DNA from: Selaginella moellendorffii
Lineage: Eukaryota > Streptophyta > Lycopodiopsida > Selaginellales > Selaginellaceae
DNA length: 64,000 nt
Assembly: GCF_000143415.4 (NCBI RefSeq)
Contig: NW_003314266.1
Location: 2,300,827-2,364,826, forward strand
Reading direction: 5' to 3'
Made by a program: the position numbers and the translations under genes
The notes under the pieces: generated by a model
Told to the model about the DNA's origin: nothing
The model's input: the letters and a program-made list of their open reading frames with translations, nothing else
Databases searched by the model: none
Shown here: positions 30,044-42,509 of the stretch, one piece after another
How the letters are laid out: each line of letters starts with the position of its first letter
Numbering within the stretch: the first letter of the stretch is position 1

Positions 30044-31766
30044 TTGGGGCATGGCATTTGGGCGAGATATCAAAGAGATTTCTGGCCGCTCGCGCGCTGG
30101 CCGGGGAATCGCTCTGCACAGCTCCCGCGCCGAGGATCGTCGCCCACGCCACTGGATCGGGGCGGAATGGCATTCCCCTGAGGAGATTCTCGGCCTCCTG
30201 GAGCTGCCCGGATCGGCCCAGGATGTCGATCGCGCAGCTGAAGTGCTCGCGCGTCGGGGCGAGGTTGTGATCGCTGGTGAGGGACGCGAAGGAGCGGCAG
30301 CTCTGCTCGATCTTCCCCGTGTGGGCGAGCACGCTGAGCAATGGGATGAAGGAGAGTTCGTCCGGATTGGAACCCTCGAGTAGCATCGCGTGGAATGTGG
30401 CCAGGTCGCCGACGAGATTCCCAGACTGGGAATATGCCGCGAGCATGGAGTTCCATGTCACTGCTTGGACGAAGCACGAGCGTGGCATCTTCTCGAAGAA
30501 ATTCCTTGCCTCCCGAAGATTCCCTCCCCGTGACAATGCCGCGAGGACCGCATTCCATGATACCTCGTTGCGGTCTGGCATATTCCCAAACAGGGCCATG
30601 GAATCCCATAGATGCCCTGCCTGGGCATATGCGACGCACAGTGATGTCCACGTCACCACGTCTTTGTGAGGCATTGAATCAAAGATATTCCTGGCATCTT
30701 GTAGATTCCCGTTGCTTGCAAACGCCGCTAGCATTGCGTTGTAGGCAGTGGTGTCCCACTCTGGCATGGAGTCGAATATGCATTTCGCATCTTCCAGATG
30801 CCCATTCTGGGCGTGGGCAACCAGAAGGCTTGTCCAAGTGATCACATCTCGCTCCATGGCGTTGTCGAATAGGCTTTTTGACTGGTGGATATCCCCCTGG
30901 TTTCCATAGCCAGCAATGAGGACATTAGACGATACTACGTTCCACTCAGCCATCGAGTTGTAAAAGATTCCTTGGGCATTCTGGAGATTCCCAGCCTCTA
31001 TATGTAAGTGGATCATGGCCGTGCATGCGACCACATTCCACTCCGGCATGCTGAGAAAGATTCTCTTCGATTCCTCAAGATGCCCAAGAGTAGCATTTGC
31101 CTGCATCATGACCGTCCAGCTCACAGTATTTCTTTCGGGCATTTCTTGAAAGATCCTCCAAGCACCTAGAATATCCCCAGCGCTTGTGAATGCTGCCAGC
31201 ATCACAGTCCACGATACCACAGTCGTTTCCGGCATATTCTCAAAAAGCTTTATAGCTTTGGAATGATTCCCGTCATCGGCATATGCTTGGAGCAGAGCAG
31301 TCCAGGTGAGAACGTTTCTGCAAGGAATGAAATCAAACAATTTCTTAGATTCCCCAAGATCTTTAGCACTGACATAGGCTGCAAGGATAGTGTTCCACGA
31401 CACGAGGTCTTTTTCCTCAGTGGAATCGAACACCCCTCGAGCGAGCTCCAAATGCCCATTCTCGGCATATGTCTTGATCATCATGTTGGCTGAGAAGACA
31501 TTGGGTTTATGGATCCCTTGGAAGATCGCTACCGCCTCTTTCACTCTGCCACACTTCCCATACATCTCGATCAAGAGATTCGAAAGGAATGTGGAGCAGC
31601 AGTCGGCGACTTGTGCGTGAATAGCCCGCCCTCTCGACAAATCTCTAAGCCTCCCGCATTCTTTGATCAAAGTTGCGATCTCAATCTCTTCTTTGATTCG
31701 CGTGTTGGAAGAACAAGATGTTGCCCTAGAAAAACTCTCGGAAGAATTTGTGGAGGGAGCAGCCAT
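30039..31766 (-). CDS. S-type pentatricopeptide repeat protein without DYW domain
   Basis: Single-exon gene of 575 aa. A serine-rich N-terminus (MAAPSTNSSESFSRATSCSS) leads into ATLIKECGRLRDLSRGRAIH and LLIEMYGKCGRVKEA. About 13 S-type repeats of 31 residues follow (for example VVSWTVMLAAFTSAGDILGA). Then comes a terminal longer repeat (PDELSFIPLLSVLAHTG) and E-like repeats (AIDILGRSGQLQEA, DPVAWATILGAG), ending CHAPI. There is no E+ or DYW domain. It has the same architecture as the PPR at 1360-3423, so the two are probably paralogous. It is likely an organellar RNA-binding protein, and the serine-rich start could be a transit peptide (inference). It shares a 366-bp divergent promoter with the TMEM135-like gene. 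Confidence 0.92.
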   Translation of the reverse strand: MAAPSTNSSESFSRATSCSSNTRIKEEIEIATLIKECGRLRDLSRGRAIHAQVADCCSTFLSNLLIEMYGKCGRVKEAVAIFQGIHKPNVFSANMMIKTYAENGHLELARGVFDSTEEKDLVSWNTILAAYVSAKDLGESKKLFDFIPCRNVLTWTALLQAYADDGNHSKAIKLFENMPETTVVSWTVMLAAFTSAGDILGAWRIFQEMPERNTVSWTVMMQANATLGHLEESKRIFLSMPEWNVVACTAMIHLHIEAGNLQNAQGIFYNSMAEWNVVSSNVLIAGYGNQGDIHQSKSLFDNAMERDVITWTSLLVAHAQNGHLEDAKCIFDSMPEWDTTAYNAMLAAFASNGNLQDARNIFDSMPHKDVVTWTSLCVAYAQAGHLWDSMALFGNMPDRNEVSWNAVLAALSRGGNLREARNFFEKMPRSCFVQAVTWNSMLAAYSQSGNLVGDLATFHAMLLEGSNPDELSFIPLLSVLAHTGKIEQSCRSFASLTSDHNLAPTREHFSCAIDILGRSGQLQEAENLLRGMPFRPDPVAWATILGAGAVQSDSPASARAARNLFDISPKCHAPI

Positions 31767-32132
31767 TGGCCGTTCGATTGACCATACGTCTATAATCGTG
31801 CCAAGTCACTTGGAAAAAGCCGCCGGCCGACCACGTGTCATGTGCCAACAGGCGAGATGAAAGCGACACTCGGCGCAAAGGCCGGATAGGGTTTTTGAAA
31901 TTCTCGTTTTAGGGCAATGCGCGATGATCGTCACGATTTCGTGATATTCGCAGGGATCCAGGTGTGCTTCGCGATCTTCGCGATGGATTTCTAGGTGCAT
32001 GTAGCCGGGCAGCGGGCATTTCGATCGATTCGTGTCGGGATCGAGCGGAGGACAGGATCGAGGGATTGTTGGCTCCTGAGATGCGAAATTCATGAGTTCT
32101 TCCGCTGGCCGCTGGGTTTTGGATCGGGCGCC
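31767..32132. promoter_or_regulatory. divergent promoter, PPR (-) and TMEM135-like (+)
   Basis: 366 bp separate the two start codons in head-to-head orientation. No TATA box stands out. An ATAGGGTTTTTG telobox-like block is at ~31887. Confidence 0.4.
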
Positions 32133-34228
32133 ATGGCATCGCATCATCACGGGGATTTCCTGGAGAAGCCCTTGGCGCCGATTGTGGTCACGGCATTGAA
32201 CTCCAAGGAGCGAGCTGCGAGGGCTTCGATCGAGAAGGCCGAGGCCGAGAGGCGGTTGCGCGAGGCGGAGGCCCGGCTAAGAGAGGCGATCAAGGCGCTG
32301 AACAGGAGCCATGGGAAAGATCCGGAGGGGTCACTGTATGATGGGAGGCATGCTCTTTGTCACCATGGAGACTCTTGCATCGCGAATGCGATTGGGAGCC
32401 TTTGCCAGAGCTTTCTTCTGGCGTATGGTGTGAGAGTTGGGATTGGCGTGCTGCTCAGGGCTTTCAAGCTTGCGAAGAGGAGACCCCATTACACATTTCT
32501 CGATTTACAAGTAAGTGACGTCTTCGTTTTCTTCCGTGTTGATGGAAATACGCAGTTGCTATTGTCGGAGAAAAATCTTATTGTGAGGGAGGAAGCATGC
32601 CGGACTGGTTTGCTCTTCGGTGGCTTCGCTGGAGCTTTCCATGGCATTCGATGCCTTCTACGGAGATTTCGAAACAAGGATACTCCGCTGAACGTGTAAG
32701 CGTCCGCCTTTTCTCTCTTGTGTTATCTAGCCTTACGTTCCCCACAGTTTTATAGCTGGAGCTTTTGCTGGGCTGTCTGTGCTCTCGCTGGATGATCCTG
32801 CAAAAAGGCGGACTTTTGCTCTGTATTTGCTCGCAAGAGTTGCACAGGTACTAGCAGGTTTCATGATTTGGTTCCTTCGAAGTTTTCCTGAGATAAGACG
32901 CTTGCAGTGCACATACAACTCGGCAAAGGCGAAGGACAAGTTCCATTTTTGGGGAAGCCACTGGAAGCATGGCGATACTCTGCTGTTCTCCCTGGCTACC
33001 GCGCAGGTATAAGTTCCAATCTCACGCTAGTTTCCAGTCTCATTTTGAAATCTTTCAGATCATGTACGCGTACGTGATGAGGCCAGAAACTTTACCGGAA
33101 TCCTACCTCGAGTTTATCATAAAGACTGGCCCCATTGCTAGGCCAGTTCTAAAAGCGGTGCGCGAGAGTTGCCGAGGTGGTCCAATCGACATAGCGGCTC
33201 TTTCAGCCTTTGTGGAAAGACGCACAGGTCAAGCTCTCACGGGTTTGCAGCGTAATGCTCCCATCATACCTTGCTCGTGCGTCCACCCGGAATCTCCTTT
33301 TTGCTTCCAGCACAACATGAGAGCAATGCGCGCGACATTCAAGAAGACTTTCCCGCTGTATCTCTCTCTCACGTTCGTGCCGTTCGTGGTCTTGAACGTC
33401 CAAAAGGTAACTTTTTTCTTTGCTTCTCTTTCCATCTCGTTTGTTCATTCCACTTGCTCTTGCAGTTCATGCAGGCACCGATGCACACATTCTGGAACGC
33501 GCTCAAGAGCGCAGTGCGATCTACTTACTTCTTGTCCGCATTTGTTGGCATCTACCAGGTATGCTGTCTCTGGCATCACAGGTGATAGTAACTTAGCTCT
33601 GGCTTTTGGTCCCAGGGAATCATTTGTCTACAGCGAAAAGCCGTGACCAAAGACTTTAGATTCATCTACTGGTTCGCGGGAGCCATCGCGTCTCTGTCGG
33701 CAATGCTGGAGAAGAAAGGCCGGCGCTCTGAGCTAGCGCTTTATGTTCTTCCCCGAGCGGCGGATTCGCTGTGGTATATTTTGATAAACAGGCACTTGCT
33801 ACCTAACATCAAACACGCCGAAGTAAGCCTCTCTCTCTCTTCTAGTGTTTCCTTGGATTCTCACAAACTTGACTTGTATTTCTCTCTACTTGAAACAGGT
33901 AGCACTGTTTTGTTTGTGCATGGGCGGGCTCATGTACTACCATGAACACGAGCCGGACACCATGGCTCCATTTTTGCGGGGCTTGATACGGCGCTTCTTG
34001 AACAGGACTGGGGGGATGGACCAGCCCCCCGTGTTAAGCACCGCTTATCCTTATTTTCTTCCACTGGACGTCCCTTCCTCCGCCACCGCCATCGAGGACG
34101 GGCGCAACCATTTGCGTTTACATCTCAACCATCAGCATCAGCATCAGCAGCCGCCGTTGCGGGACGGGGTCGTCAACGGCGAAGATCCGCTCGAAAGGCT
34201 GCAAGCCGAGGCCTTCAAGGGACTGTAA
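32133..34228 (+). CDS. TMEM135: TMEM135-like membrane protein
   Basis: Seven exons (32133-32510, 32556-32695, 32748-33006, 33059-33406, 33466-33558, 33616-33822, 33899-34228) with introns of 45-76 nt encode 584 aa in one consistent frame. An N-terminal coiled coil (SIEKAEAERRLREAEARLRE) precedes the Cys-rich TMEM135 N-domain (CHHGDSC, then FLLAYGVRVGIGVLLRAFKL). Paired hydrophobic segments with glycine zippers (GLLFGGFAGAFHGIR, FIAGAFAGLSVLSLDD) recall Tim17/22/23 folds. CSCVHPESPFC and a late YHEHEPDTM block complete the family pattern. In animals TMEM135 acts in mitochondria, peroxisomes and lipid droplets. The plant role is little known. The tail after ~540 is low-complexity and His/Gln-rich. 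Confidence 0.85.
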
Positions 34229-35669
34229 GAGAGCTCTACTTTCTTCTTTTTTGTTCCTTCTCCTTGTCAAGCAAGGATCGTCGTTCCGAGCATTAGACAA
34301 CTTCCCAAAAACTTAGGAGAGCGTCCCTGAGGCATTTTGGAATCTCAAGCTTGCGATTTCTTAAGTATTTTGGGTTGAGGACAAAGTATAGGATATAGTA
34401 TTTCTCTCTGCATGTTGCGTCCTACATCAACGGAGACGTTCCCAGAAACGCCCACATCTCAAGATAGTTTTTGCCGGAGCAGTGCCAGGACTCAAACGTC
34501 AAAGAGTAGCTTTAGTGACAAAGTCAACTTAAGTCAATACGATGTTTACCAATATGAAAATCGAAGAGCTCAAAGGTTAGGCGAATGAGCAGGCGTACAG
34601 CGCAAGTACTTCGGAGAGGGTATGGCGCTCGCGTGAGAGAAGAAGAGAAGGAAGGAAAGCTTGCCTCGATGCAATAACGATGCAAGACATGGCACAAGCA
34701 AGGCGAAGGGAGGGAAGAACTACCGCTGTGGTGTTCCAAGGCTCCACAAGCCTATTGATCCAGCGGCAAGTAATGTGATTGTCAAGCCCAAGCGCCAAGG
34801 CTCAAACGTCTGCCGAATCATGAGCAGGTTCCACGACTCGGAGTCCTTTGAAAAACACTTCGCTTTCGCTTCTCTTTCCCAGAGTTCTCCTTCACAACTT
34901 TTGTTTCTTTCTGCGGTTGCAGCAGGCCTCCAATGTGGTACCGATACGTACGACTACAACTCATCGTCCAGTGAGGAAGACGATTGTTAGCTCTTTGTTG
35001 TGACTTTAAATTTCCTACTCAACTGGAGCTCCGCGGGTAAAGCAGAGATTTGGAACTAAGACTTTCTTTTGGACGAATGGACCCCCAAGAGGAAACATTG
35101 TTGCCACCATGGAATGAGAGAAACGATGAAGAACTGTCCTTGATATGAGACACTGCCGAAGAGGGTTTATAAAGAGGGATCTAGCACCTGTAGACTTTGC
35201 ATGGCCTTTCTCATCCATCAATACATTTGAAACTATCAATATTAACTTGGAAAAAGCAATTCCACCAAGAAGATTAGGAAGTGATTCTTCTTAGTTGTTG
35301 GCATTGGCAGTGAAGATCCAACATTGGCAGTGAAGATGGAGCTCAACTCTATGGCGATCAGGCACTAAATGGAATAAAAAGCTTGGATTTGCTTGGGTGA
35401 TAAAGATATGTATGCACTTCGCCTTCGAGAAAAATGACACACCTCTCGGAACATTTGCCTCTAAAGGGCATTTTGTGTTTTGGTACGATGTGGGGTACGG
35501 ATGTTTCTTTCAGTCTTAACAATTAGGAGATGACCAAGGAATCTGGCTTCGAAGTTCCGAAATAGCAGCATTTACCACAGAAGGTTTTTATTTTTGTTTT
35601 TGTTTTTTTTTTTTTTTCGTTTTTCCTGGAAAGTGGTTCTTGTCTGGAAAATAAAGAGGACGAAGTCAA
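34229..35669. other. convergent intergenic region
   Basis: Lies between two gene 3' ends. A 109-codon plus frame at 34661-34990 has no recognised features. Around 35160-35235 a TATAAAGAGGG-type block and an ATCAATACATTTG end look LTR-like, but no partner or termini were found. A 17-bp direct duplication (CATTGGCAGTGAAGAT) is at ~35301-35338. A poly-T tract is at 35584-35620. Confidence 0.45.
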
Positions 35670-38600
35670 TCAGCAGCATCGCTTCTCGACAAAAACCGCG
35701 GTTGTTCGTTTGGGAATAGCGAAGGTTCCATCATCGCAACTGGAGGCCTTGACGAGCTCGTCTTGGGAAGCGGCCTGTTTGGAGGATGCCAGAGTTAGTT
35801 CCTTTCTTTCCACGAAGAATATAGGCAGTGCGATACCTGGACGGGGTGGAGTTCTAGTTTGAAGCCTCTCAAGAGGCCAACTTTGAGGATTCCCTCGTCT
35901 GGACGAGCATTGATTACCACGACGATGATCCGAAAGCTGCCAGAGAATAAGTTAGAGAGATCCCAAAGCTCCTCAGAGAGAAAGAGAGAGAGTATACTTG
36001 GAGTCGATCTGGAGGAGTCCAGGCTCTCCTTCATCGCCATCATGAATGCTCATGACTATAATCCCGGGAATTGCCGCAGGGCCGGTGTTGTGGAACTGCA
36101 GTCTAGCCTGAAAGAACCCCGATAGTAATTGAGTGTTTGGAAACTGCAGCGTGCTTACCTGGATGGCGTTGACGGTTTTCAGTCGAAAGAGTGGGGACGA
36201 GAATCTGATCTTCAGCAGATCTTGGAAGTTTGCTACGGCCGCGAGAATGTGATCCTTGCTCGGTCTCAATGACTCGTTACCTAGAAGCTTTCTCATGCTG
36301 AGAAAGAAAGCTTGTGTCAGCCTATGAGACGAGTAAAGCAGCGAGGGCGAGCTTACATTAGCCATTTTTCTCCGTTTTTGCTTTTCGGTGGCAATCCGAC
36401 TCCCCAGTTGTTTGTTTCATACGAAAAATCAAGCCTGGAAATGCCAAATGAGAGCTGAACTTTGCTTCACTGCGTCAGACCTATTGAACCAGTCTCCCGA
36501 ATTGTAAGAATCGCGATCAAGTGACTTCGAGCGAAGCATATCCTCTCCAGCATGGAAGAAAGGAATTGCCTGATTTACATGGTTAAGCGAAATAACATAA
36601 ATCAAAAGCTATCTACCTGTGACAATGCAACTATGCTCGAAGCGAGATGATTGACACGACAGCGATCCTCCAAGCTCACACTTTCCGCCACCTATGAAAA
36701 AGACGATAAGTACAAAAGGAAGCCTTTACACAAACACAAACCTTCATCATGATGATGTCAAAGAGAGTTTCATTGTCATGAGCAGAGACATAGTTAATCT
36801 ACAAAATGCAAAATCAGTAGGCAGACAGAAATACATTTATCAAGCATACTATTTCAGTTGGAGATGCAGCGTAGGCAACGGGTTTACCATCGTGCGTCAA
36901 AACCTCACACCCTTTAACCTGTGAAAGAGATCTTGGTTTCTTTTCCACGAGACAAAAACAGTTACCTCTCTACCCTCAAAATCCACGAAAACGTAGTCTC
37001 TTAAATTTCCGGCCAATCCAAGCTGTAAGAAAACATGAGCTCTTTGAAGTCCATTTTGAGCAAGCTTACGATTATCCTATCTTTGCCGCGAGCCAAATTC
37101 TTGGCCATGTTCTCTTCATCGCCTTGAGGTAAACTGTTTGGCTAGAAAATGCAAATTCAGGTCAGAAAGAAACCAAAAAAAAAAAAAAAACACAAAGAGG
37201 CACCTGCAAAGAAAGGCCTGTGAATATTCCTTGCTCGAGAGGATCACCGAAAGGAGATCCACCAATAGCCGAATCTCGCATTCGATCGTTAAAACTGCAA
37301 CTCTGATATTGTAAGAACACACTTCAAACAAAAAGACATTGCGTCACCTGCCGATTTGACTTCCTGGCAGGTTAAGTTGCGTTGCATTAACACCTCGTCC
37401 ATTTCCGTAAACCTCTCCAAAATCCCAGCCTTCTCCGTATCTGAAAACGAACAAGACTTACAATTATGCCAAAAGCAAAGGCACGAAACCGCACAAGTAA
37501 ATTTTAGATCCATCCACACCGTCTTTCTCTTCAGTTAAACTCTGAAGTGCAGTTTTGGCTCGCATCTGAAACGAGGTCTTAGGCCAACTTACAAACTGGC
37601 ACGAGATGCAAACCATAGTTCTTTTCATGATATGTCCCATAAGGTCGAACCTGAACCCGTCCACCTAACATCGATCAAGGCGACGGTAAGAATAAACGAA
37701 AGACAGATTCCAGACCTTATACTGTGTCGCCCACATCAGCAGGTCATCAACTATCAACCGGTCGACCATGTAAAACTCGCTCGCAGTATTGTTCATGCAT
37801 GTACTGTTTTCAATGACTCCGTCTTTGTTTCGACGAAGATAATATCCGGGAACAACCTACATTTGATTCAAAGAGTGAAAATTAGTGCCAGCAGATTTAA
37901 AAGCTCACTTACTTTATCCAGAACAGAGAGATGATCCGAAGGACCATTTCCGTGCAAATGGTTGTACACAACGTCCAGGACAACTCGCAGGCCCAGGCGA
38001 TTTATCGACTGATAGAAATATCCGTTACTTCAGAAAAGTCACGAGCATTAACAATTACCTGGACCATTGACCGAAATTCAAATGTTCTGCGGGGTCCGTT
38101 TGGATCCGTGGAGTAGCTTCCATCGGGAACACCCCAATTGACGGGGTCGTATCTGCACCATTTAAAAAGCAAACATTTACTTTCTAGTTTCTGGGAAAAG
38201 GTACCCCCAATTAAATCCATCTTCGTTTTGTATAGCTACAACAGCCTCCTGTTGTTCTTCGGAATCTGGTGGAAGGCCCTCCAGTCTGTCGTAATCTAGC
38301 AGTAATGAAGTGGCTGTGCTTAGACCCCAAGGTAATTTTGATATGAAGCGTTTACCAAGCGTCTTCCATTTTTCCTTGACTTCATTAACACTTCCGAAGT
38401 CAAAACTAGGAAGAAGGTGTACATGAGTGAGACCTGCCTCAGCTAAACTCCTCAGGTGCCTCACTCCAGCAGATTCCTGCGACACGCCAGCCACATGAAC
38501 AAAAGCAATACTTTGAATCTGTACAAACCATTTCAGAAAATGCTAGAAACGTTCCTCGTAAATTTTCAGGTACTGTTTGGTCTCTTGCACTGAAACGACA

Positions 38601-40369
38601 GAGAAAATAAATATAATGCCCACCTCTAAAAGGTACAGACAAAAAATTACCTGAAGTCCCGTATGTGAAGCTCGTAAATGGCCATGTCATTGAAACAATG
38701 AAGCATGGGCTTCTCAGATGAGAGACGATCCCAGTTTTCAGGATTATGGTCAGAAAGATCGATAACAAGAGATCGTTCTCCATTAGCAGACAAGCTGAGC
38801 AAACATCAGAGAAAAAAAGTCTCTACGAGGACAGACTTACCCTCTCGAGTAGGGATCGTTTGCGAGGCAAATTTCAACTTGTAATGTGGACGGATGAAAG
38901 ACAGTCACCTCATACAAATAATATTTTCCAACCCAGTCTTTCGGTCCCGATGCAGTCCAAACGTTATGTTTCTCGTCAAGCTGAATAACGGCCTCAGGTT
39001 CTCCTCCTGAGGGTTCTGTGTACAGAAAAAGACGGACATTCTGAAGGCAAAACTTCGTAAACTTGAACTTGAGAGAAACAAACCTGAGCAGTGGGAGCCC
39101 AAATACTGAAAGTACACTCTGTTTCGGAGAATGTCACTCCCAGTGGACCATCATAACGCAAGACATCATCGAGTACACCAGGAAGCTGTACTCCAGATGC
39201 ATCAATAGGTGCTCCATAAGCTGTACTCATATATTGAACAAAGATATGATTCTTCATGTGCGCTTACCATTACTTGCTCCTACTGCCAATTGACATTTTA
39301 TAAGTTTCTTGCAGTCCGCGTCACGAGGTAGCCGTAGAGCATGATAGCCAGAAATATGTGGGAGCCTTTCCAGTACCTGCAAAGGTCGAATTGGTAATTT
39401 CGCGCCACAAGCAATACGAGTTTACCTCGGCCGGAAGATCATGCGTGTCAACTTCCAGCTGAATTATAGTGTCGGCACCTAGAGCCAGCAAGCAATTCAG
39501 AACCGAATATCGGGACAATTACATTCCACCTTCTATGCCTCGCCCAGTAAGTTGTAGTTGTGCGTGTTGGCTTGCATGTAAGAAGAAGCTTCCATCTTGT
39601 GCATCCACATTCCAGGCCAGCAAGTCCTTATTTACCCAGAAAACTCTTGCAAGATTCAAATTCCCCTGGAAGAACACAAAAAACAGTAGCATCGAGCTCG
39701 AATAAAATCACTACTAATCGGACCTGAGGTAAGTTATCAAGGTCCGGTTCATCGTAAAACACTGTGGGCCGCTCCGACACAATCCACGCAGCCTTGTGTT
39801 GAGAATTCATCGAGCCAGTACCATCCTAATGGCAGCAGAAGAATGCCTGCATATCAGTATTAGGCAAAATGCCAGAAAAACTTCTACCACAGCCATCTAC
39901 CTGTCTATCTCCACGATGAATGATGAAGTTGATGTTTTCGACTCCTTGGCCGATCAAATCCCAGTAGACTCCAAACTTGTCCGATCCCGATGGAGATAAA
40001 GGCTTCTCCCATTTTGTGGCAATCTCTGGACTTCCCCAGACATGAAGTCCCCATTCGTCATACTTTCCATCGTTCCTACACAACAGAGTAAAGATTAGCA
40101 CGAAAGTTTTAAGACAATGCTACAGAGATGTGCCTGTGATAGTGAATCCTCCGCGATTGCGGCCCTGAATCCGCCACAGCTCTCACCCGCCACAGCCTTG
40201 TTCTCCTCGCGGTGGCGAGGCAATGCATCCTCGTGGCGAAATATTGCGCGCGCAGCGATTTTCGCAGCGCCGATCCACGGCATTGCACAGGCGCCAGGGC
40301 GCGCGAGTCGCGAATCTCATCGGCGCAGCGTACCTGGAGAATGCCGCTGCTGCCCGCCGCCAGCGCCAT
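35670..40369 (-). CDS. LDA: limit dextrinase (pullulanase-type starch debranching enzyme)
   Basis: GH13 pullulanase-type enzyme that hydrolyses alpha-1,6 branches of limit dextrins, normally in plastids. It has about 20 exons with short introns, so the span is 4.7 kb. In order: a beta-sandwich module ([20 protein letters not shown]), then a [15 protein letters not shown] region, the N1-type domain with [12 protein letters not shown] and FSIWAPTAQ, then [12 protein letters not shown]. The catalytic barrel has VVLDVVYNH, the nucleophile Asp in [11 protein letters not shown] (~37640), the acid/base Glu in [12 protein letters not shown] (~37430), and [14 protein letters not shown] (~36770). The C-terminal beta domain carries [12 protein letters not shown] and KLELHPVQ, ending [11 protein letters not shown]. 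The active site is complete. The N-terminus is the weak point: the ATG at 40369 followed by a likely intron leaves little room for a transit peptide. The 5-phosphatase gene ends only ~130 bp upstream. Confidence 0.92.
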
Positions 40370-40502
40370 GGATCGATCGATCGAAAGATGGGATGAAATG
40401 ATAGGCGCTAGCCCTTGCCCGTGACAAGAAGAAAAAAGAGCGCCACTTGGCAAGCTCACAGTGGGCCACGAAACAATATACTACCAACCGATACCTTTGC
40501 CT

Positions 40503-42509
40503 TTACAACAATCTTACAAGTATGATAAAACTTTGGCTAGAGCTTTCCAGTTCCTCCCTGTACACTCCTCCCGAAACAAAAAATCTTTCCTCCATAGCTC
40601 GATCATATCGTTGCGTTTGGAAGCAAAAACGAGTCTCTTCTTTTCTCCTGGAATCGCATCCAAAAAATCGTTCTTTTAGCGAGTTTGTAGCTTCAAGCAA
40701 CGTAAATCTTACCTCGATTCCACACAGTGGAACAATTCCCAGGTGCATTTTCTTGAAGTCCAGAGTGGAAGCATCGTCTGCCGCTCTCAAGGGACCGCGT
40801 CTCTTTAGCAATTCCACCTCGGCCACAAACATGGCGGTCACCGGCCTGTGGTCCGAGAAAGTGTATTCTGTCCGATAGTAATTGATTTGTCGAAGTCCTT
40901 TTCCCTTCCACAGTACTCGGTCGCACCTATTCGTTGGAGAATTCTTAGCAAGCGTGTTGACTCACAGAACTTATATGCGTACCAGGCTGGTGTTCTTTGT
41001 TTCTCTCCGCCGTTCGAATACTCGGTGGAGTTTGCTTTGTACTTGTAAGTCGGAGCAAACTCGATTGCTCCTTCCTGCCATCCATGAAAAACTCCACCCA
41101 CGCTTTGGGCAAGCTTGAGCTGGAGGGAAAAAATCAGTCTTTGATTGGAAGCATGTCTACTTCAGAGTAAAGTACCTGATCTTTTTGTAGAAGCGCACTC
41201 CAGTTTTCGCTTTCCAAAAGAGTTTTGGTCTCTCCGTTAGACAATGACAGCCGGTAGTTTAAGTCGCCCAGCCATAGAACTCGACTGCAGGATTACAAAG
41301 ATCTTTGAGAAACGAGTGAAGGCAAGAATGCGAACGTACTCGTGAGCGAGAATGCTTGCTGGAGAGCCGTCATCTGACTTCGAGAAAGTAGTTCGTCTTA
41401 AGATTTCAATGACATCTGAATGCCTGCGGAGTTCATCGCCTTCTCTCTCGCCAGATGTCAAGTGCGTGCATACAAAGCAAAAGCTTGTCTGATCAAAGTT
41501 CATGCTCACAGCAACAGACCCCTGTAAGAGACTTTAGTGCGACCAAAGAAAACATGCTGGAGACGCTACCTTGTTGCCGTAGTAGCCCATTAGGCCGCAT
41601 CCAACACAGGAAACTTTAACATTGTGGATATACTGCCGCAAGTCTTTCCGAACCCAAACGGTGATGAAGATCCCGACCATTTGCTTGCTTATCATACGGA
41701 CGTAGGATGTTTTAGTCTGTGTCGAGCTTCCAAATTCCAGCTCTGAACTGCTGTATGCCTTCTTGTGCTTGTTGAAGTTCTCAGGCTGTGATGTTTCCGT
41801 GTGATCAGGACTGGCTTCGGAGTTATCGTCAACACCTTCCCTCCAGGGCGACGAAGGAGCGCTTTTTGTTTGTCTCCGGTCTCCATTAAGTGTCCGCCGG
41901 ATGATAGCTTCCCACTTGGTAGCGGGTCCTTCGTCTTCGGCGCCTAGGACATTTCCAGGATTCAGAGGGACGATCTCTTGAAACCTGCGAGCCAACTCCG
42001 TAAGAAAGCTCTTCATCGATAAGCAAAACACATACCCGACCACATAGATGTCAACTGCATCCTTAACAAGGAGCCATTCGCTTAAATCAATGTCGTCGGC
42101 AGGAGGCTTCCCAGCAACGTTCCAAGTTCCGGCAAAAACACTTTTGAAGCTTAAGAATGCAAGCAAGCACATAGAATCAATCAAAGGACTACCTAAAGTT
42201 CTGGTTGTAGGTGAAGTGCGTGTGAGATATCCCCGACTCAGAGTATCTTCGAAAGACCTTTCTGTTCCTCACTGCAATAACAGAGGAGCGTCAGAAAGAT
42301 CTCGGCACAAAACCATCGCACCTGAATTGTCCTCGTCCTCGTCTGCACTGAACACGTTGGCGTCAGCTCCCAAGTTGAAGAGCTTCTTCACTGCCGATGT
42401 TGGCCAGAACGACTGCACAAAAACTAGCACCGTGTCACACACGAAAGATCACGGCTTTGATAAGCACCTCAGACCGCCTGCTGCTACTCCTTTCCATTGC
42501 CGTCGGCAT
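40503..42509 (-). CDS. type I inositol polyphosphate 5-phosphatase
   Basis: Removes the 5-phosphate from inositol phosphates or phosphoinositides, tuning IP3/PI signalling. The start [14 protein letters not shown] leads, after an intron, into [19 protein letters not shown], typical of plant type I 5PTases. The phosphatase core has [19 protein letters not shown], a long low-complexity insert (~41750-41900), [74 protein letters not shown] and [12 protein letters not shown]. All the metal- and phosphate-binding motifs are present. There are about ten exons. The 3' end is uncertain: the frame runs to 40503, or a 66-nt intron after GIVPLCGIE would finish in a short tail near 40580. It lies head-to-tail with the limit dextrinase. 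Confidence 0.9.

Noticed and set aside
30277-30841. Plus-strand open frames of 130-148 codons
   Set aside because: Antisense to the second PPR gene.
34661-34990. 109-codon plus frame ending in SSSSEEDDC
   Set aside because: No homology recognised and no intron or promoter context. Left as unannotated intergenic DNA.
35015-35240. Solo LTR suggested by TATAAAGAGGG and an ATCAATACA end
   Set aside because: No target duplication, matching termini or second copy could be found in the window.
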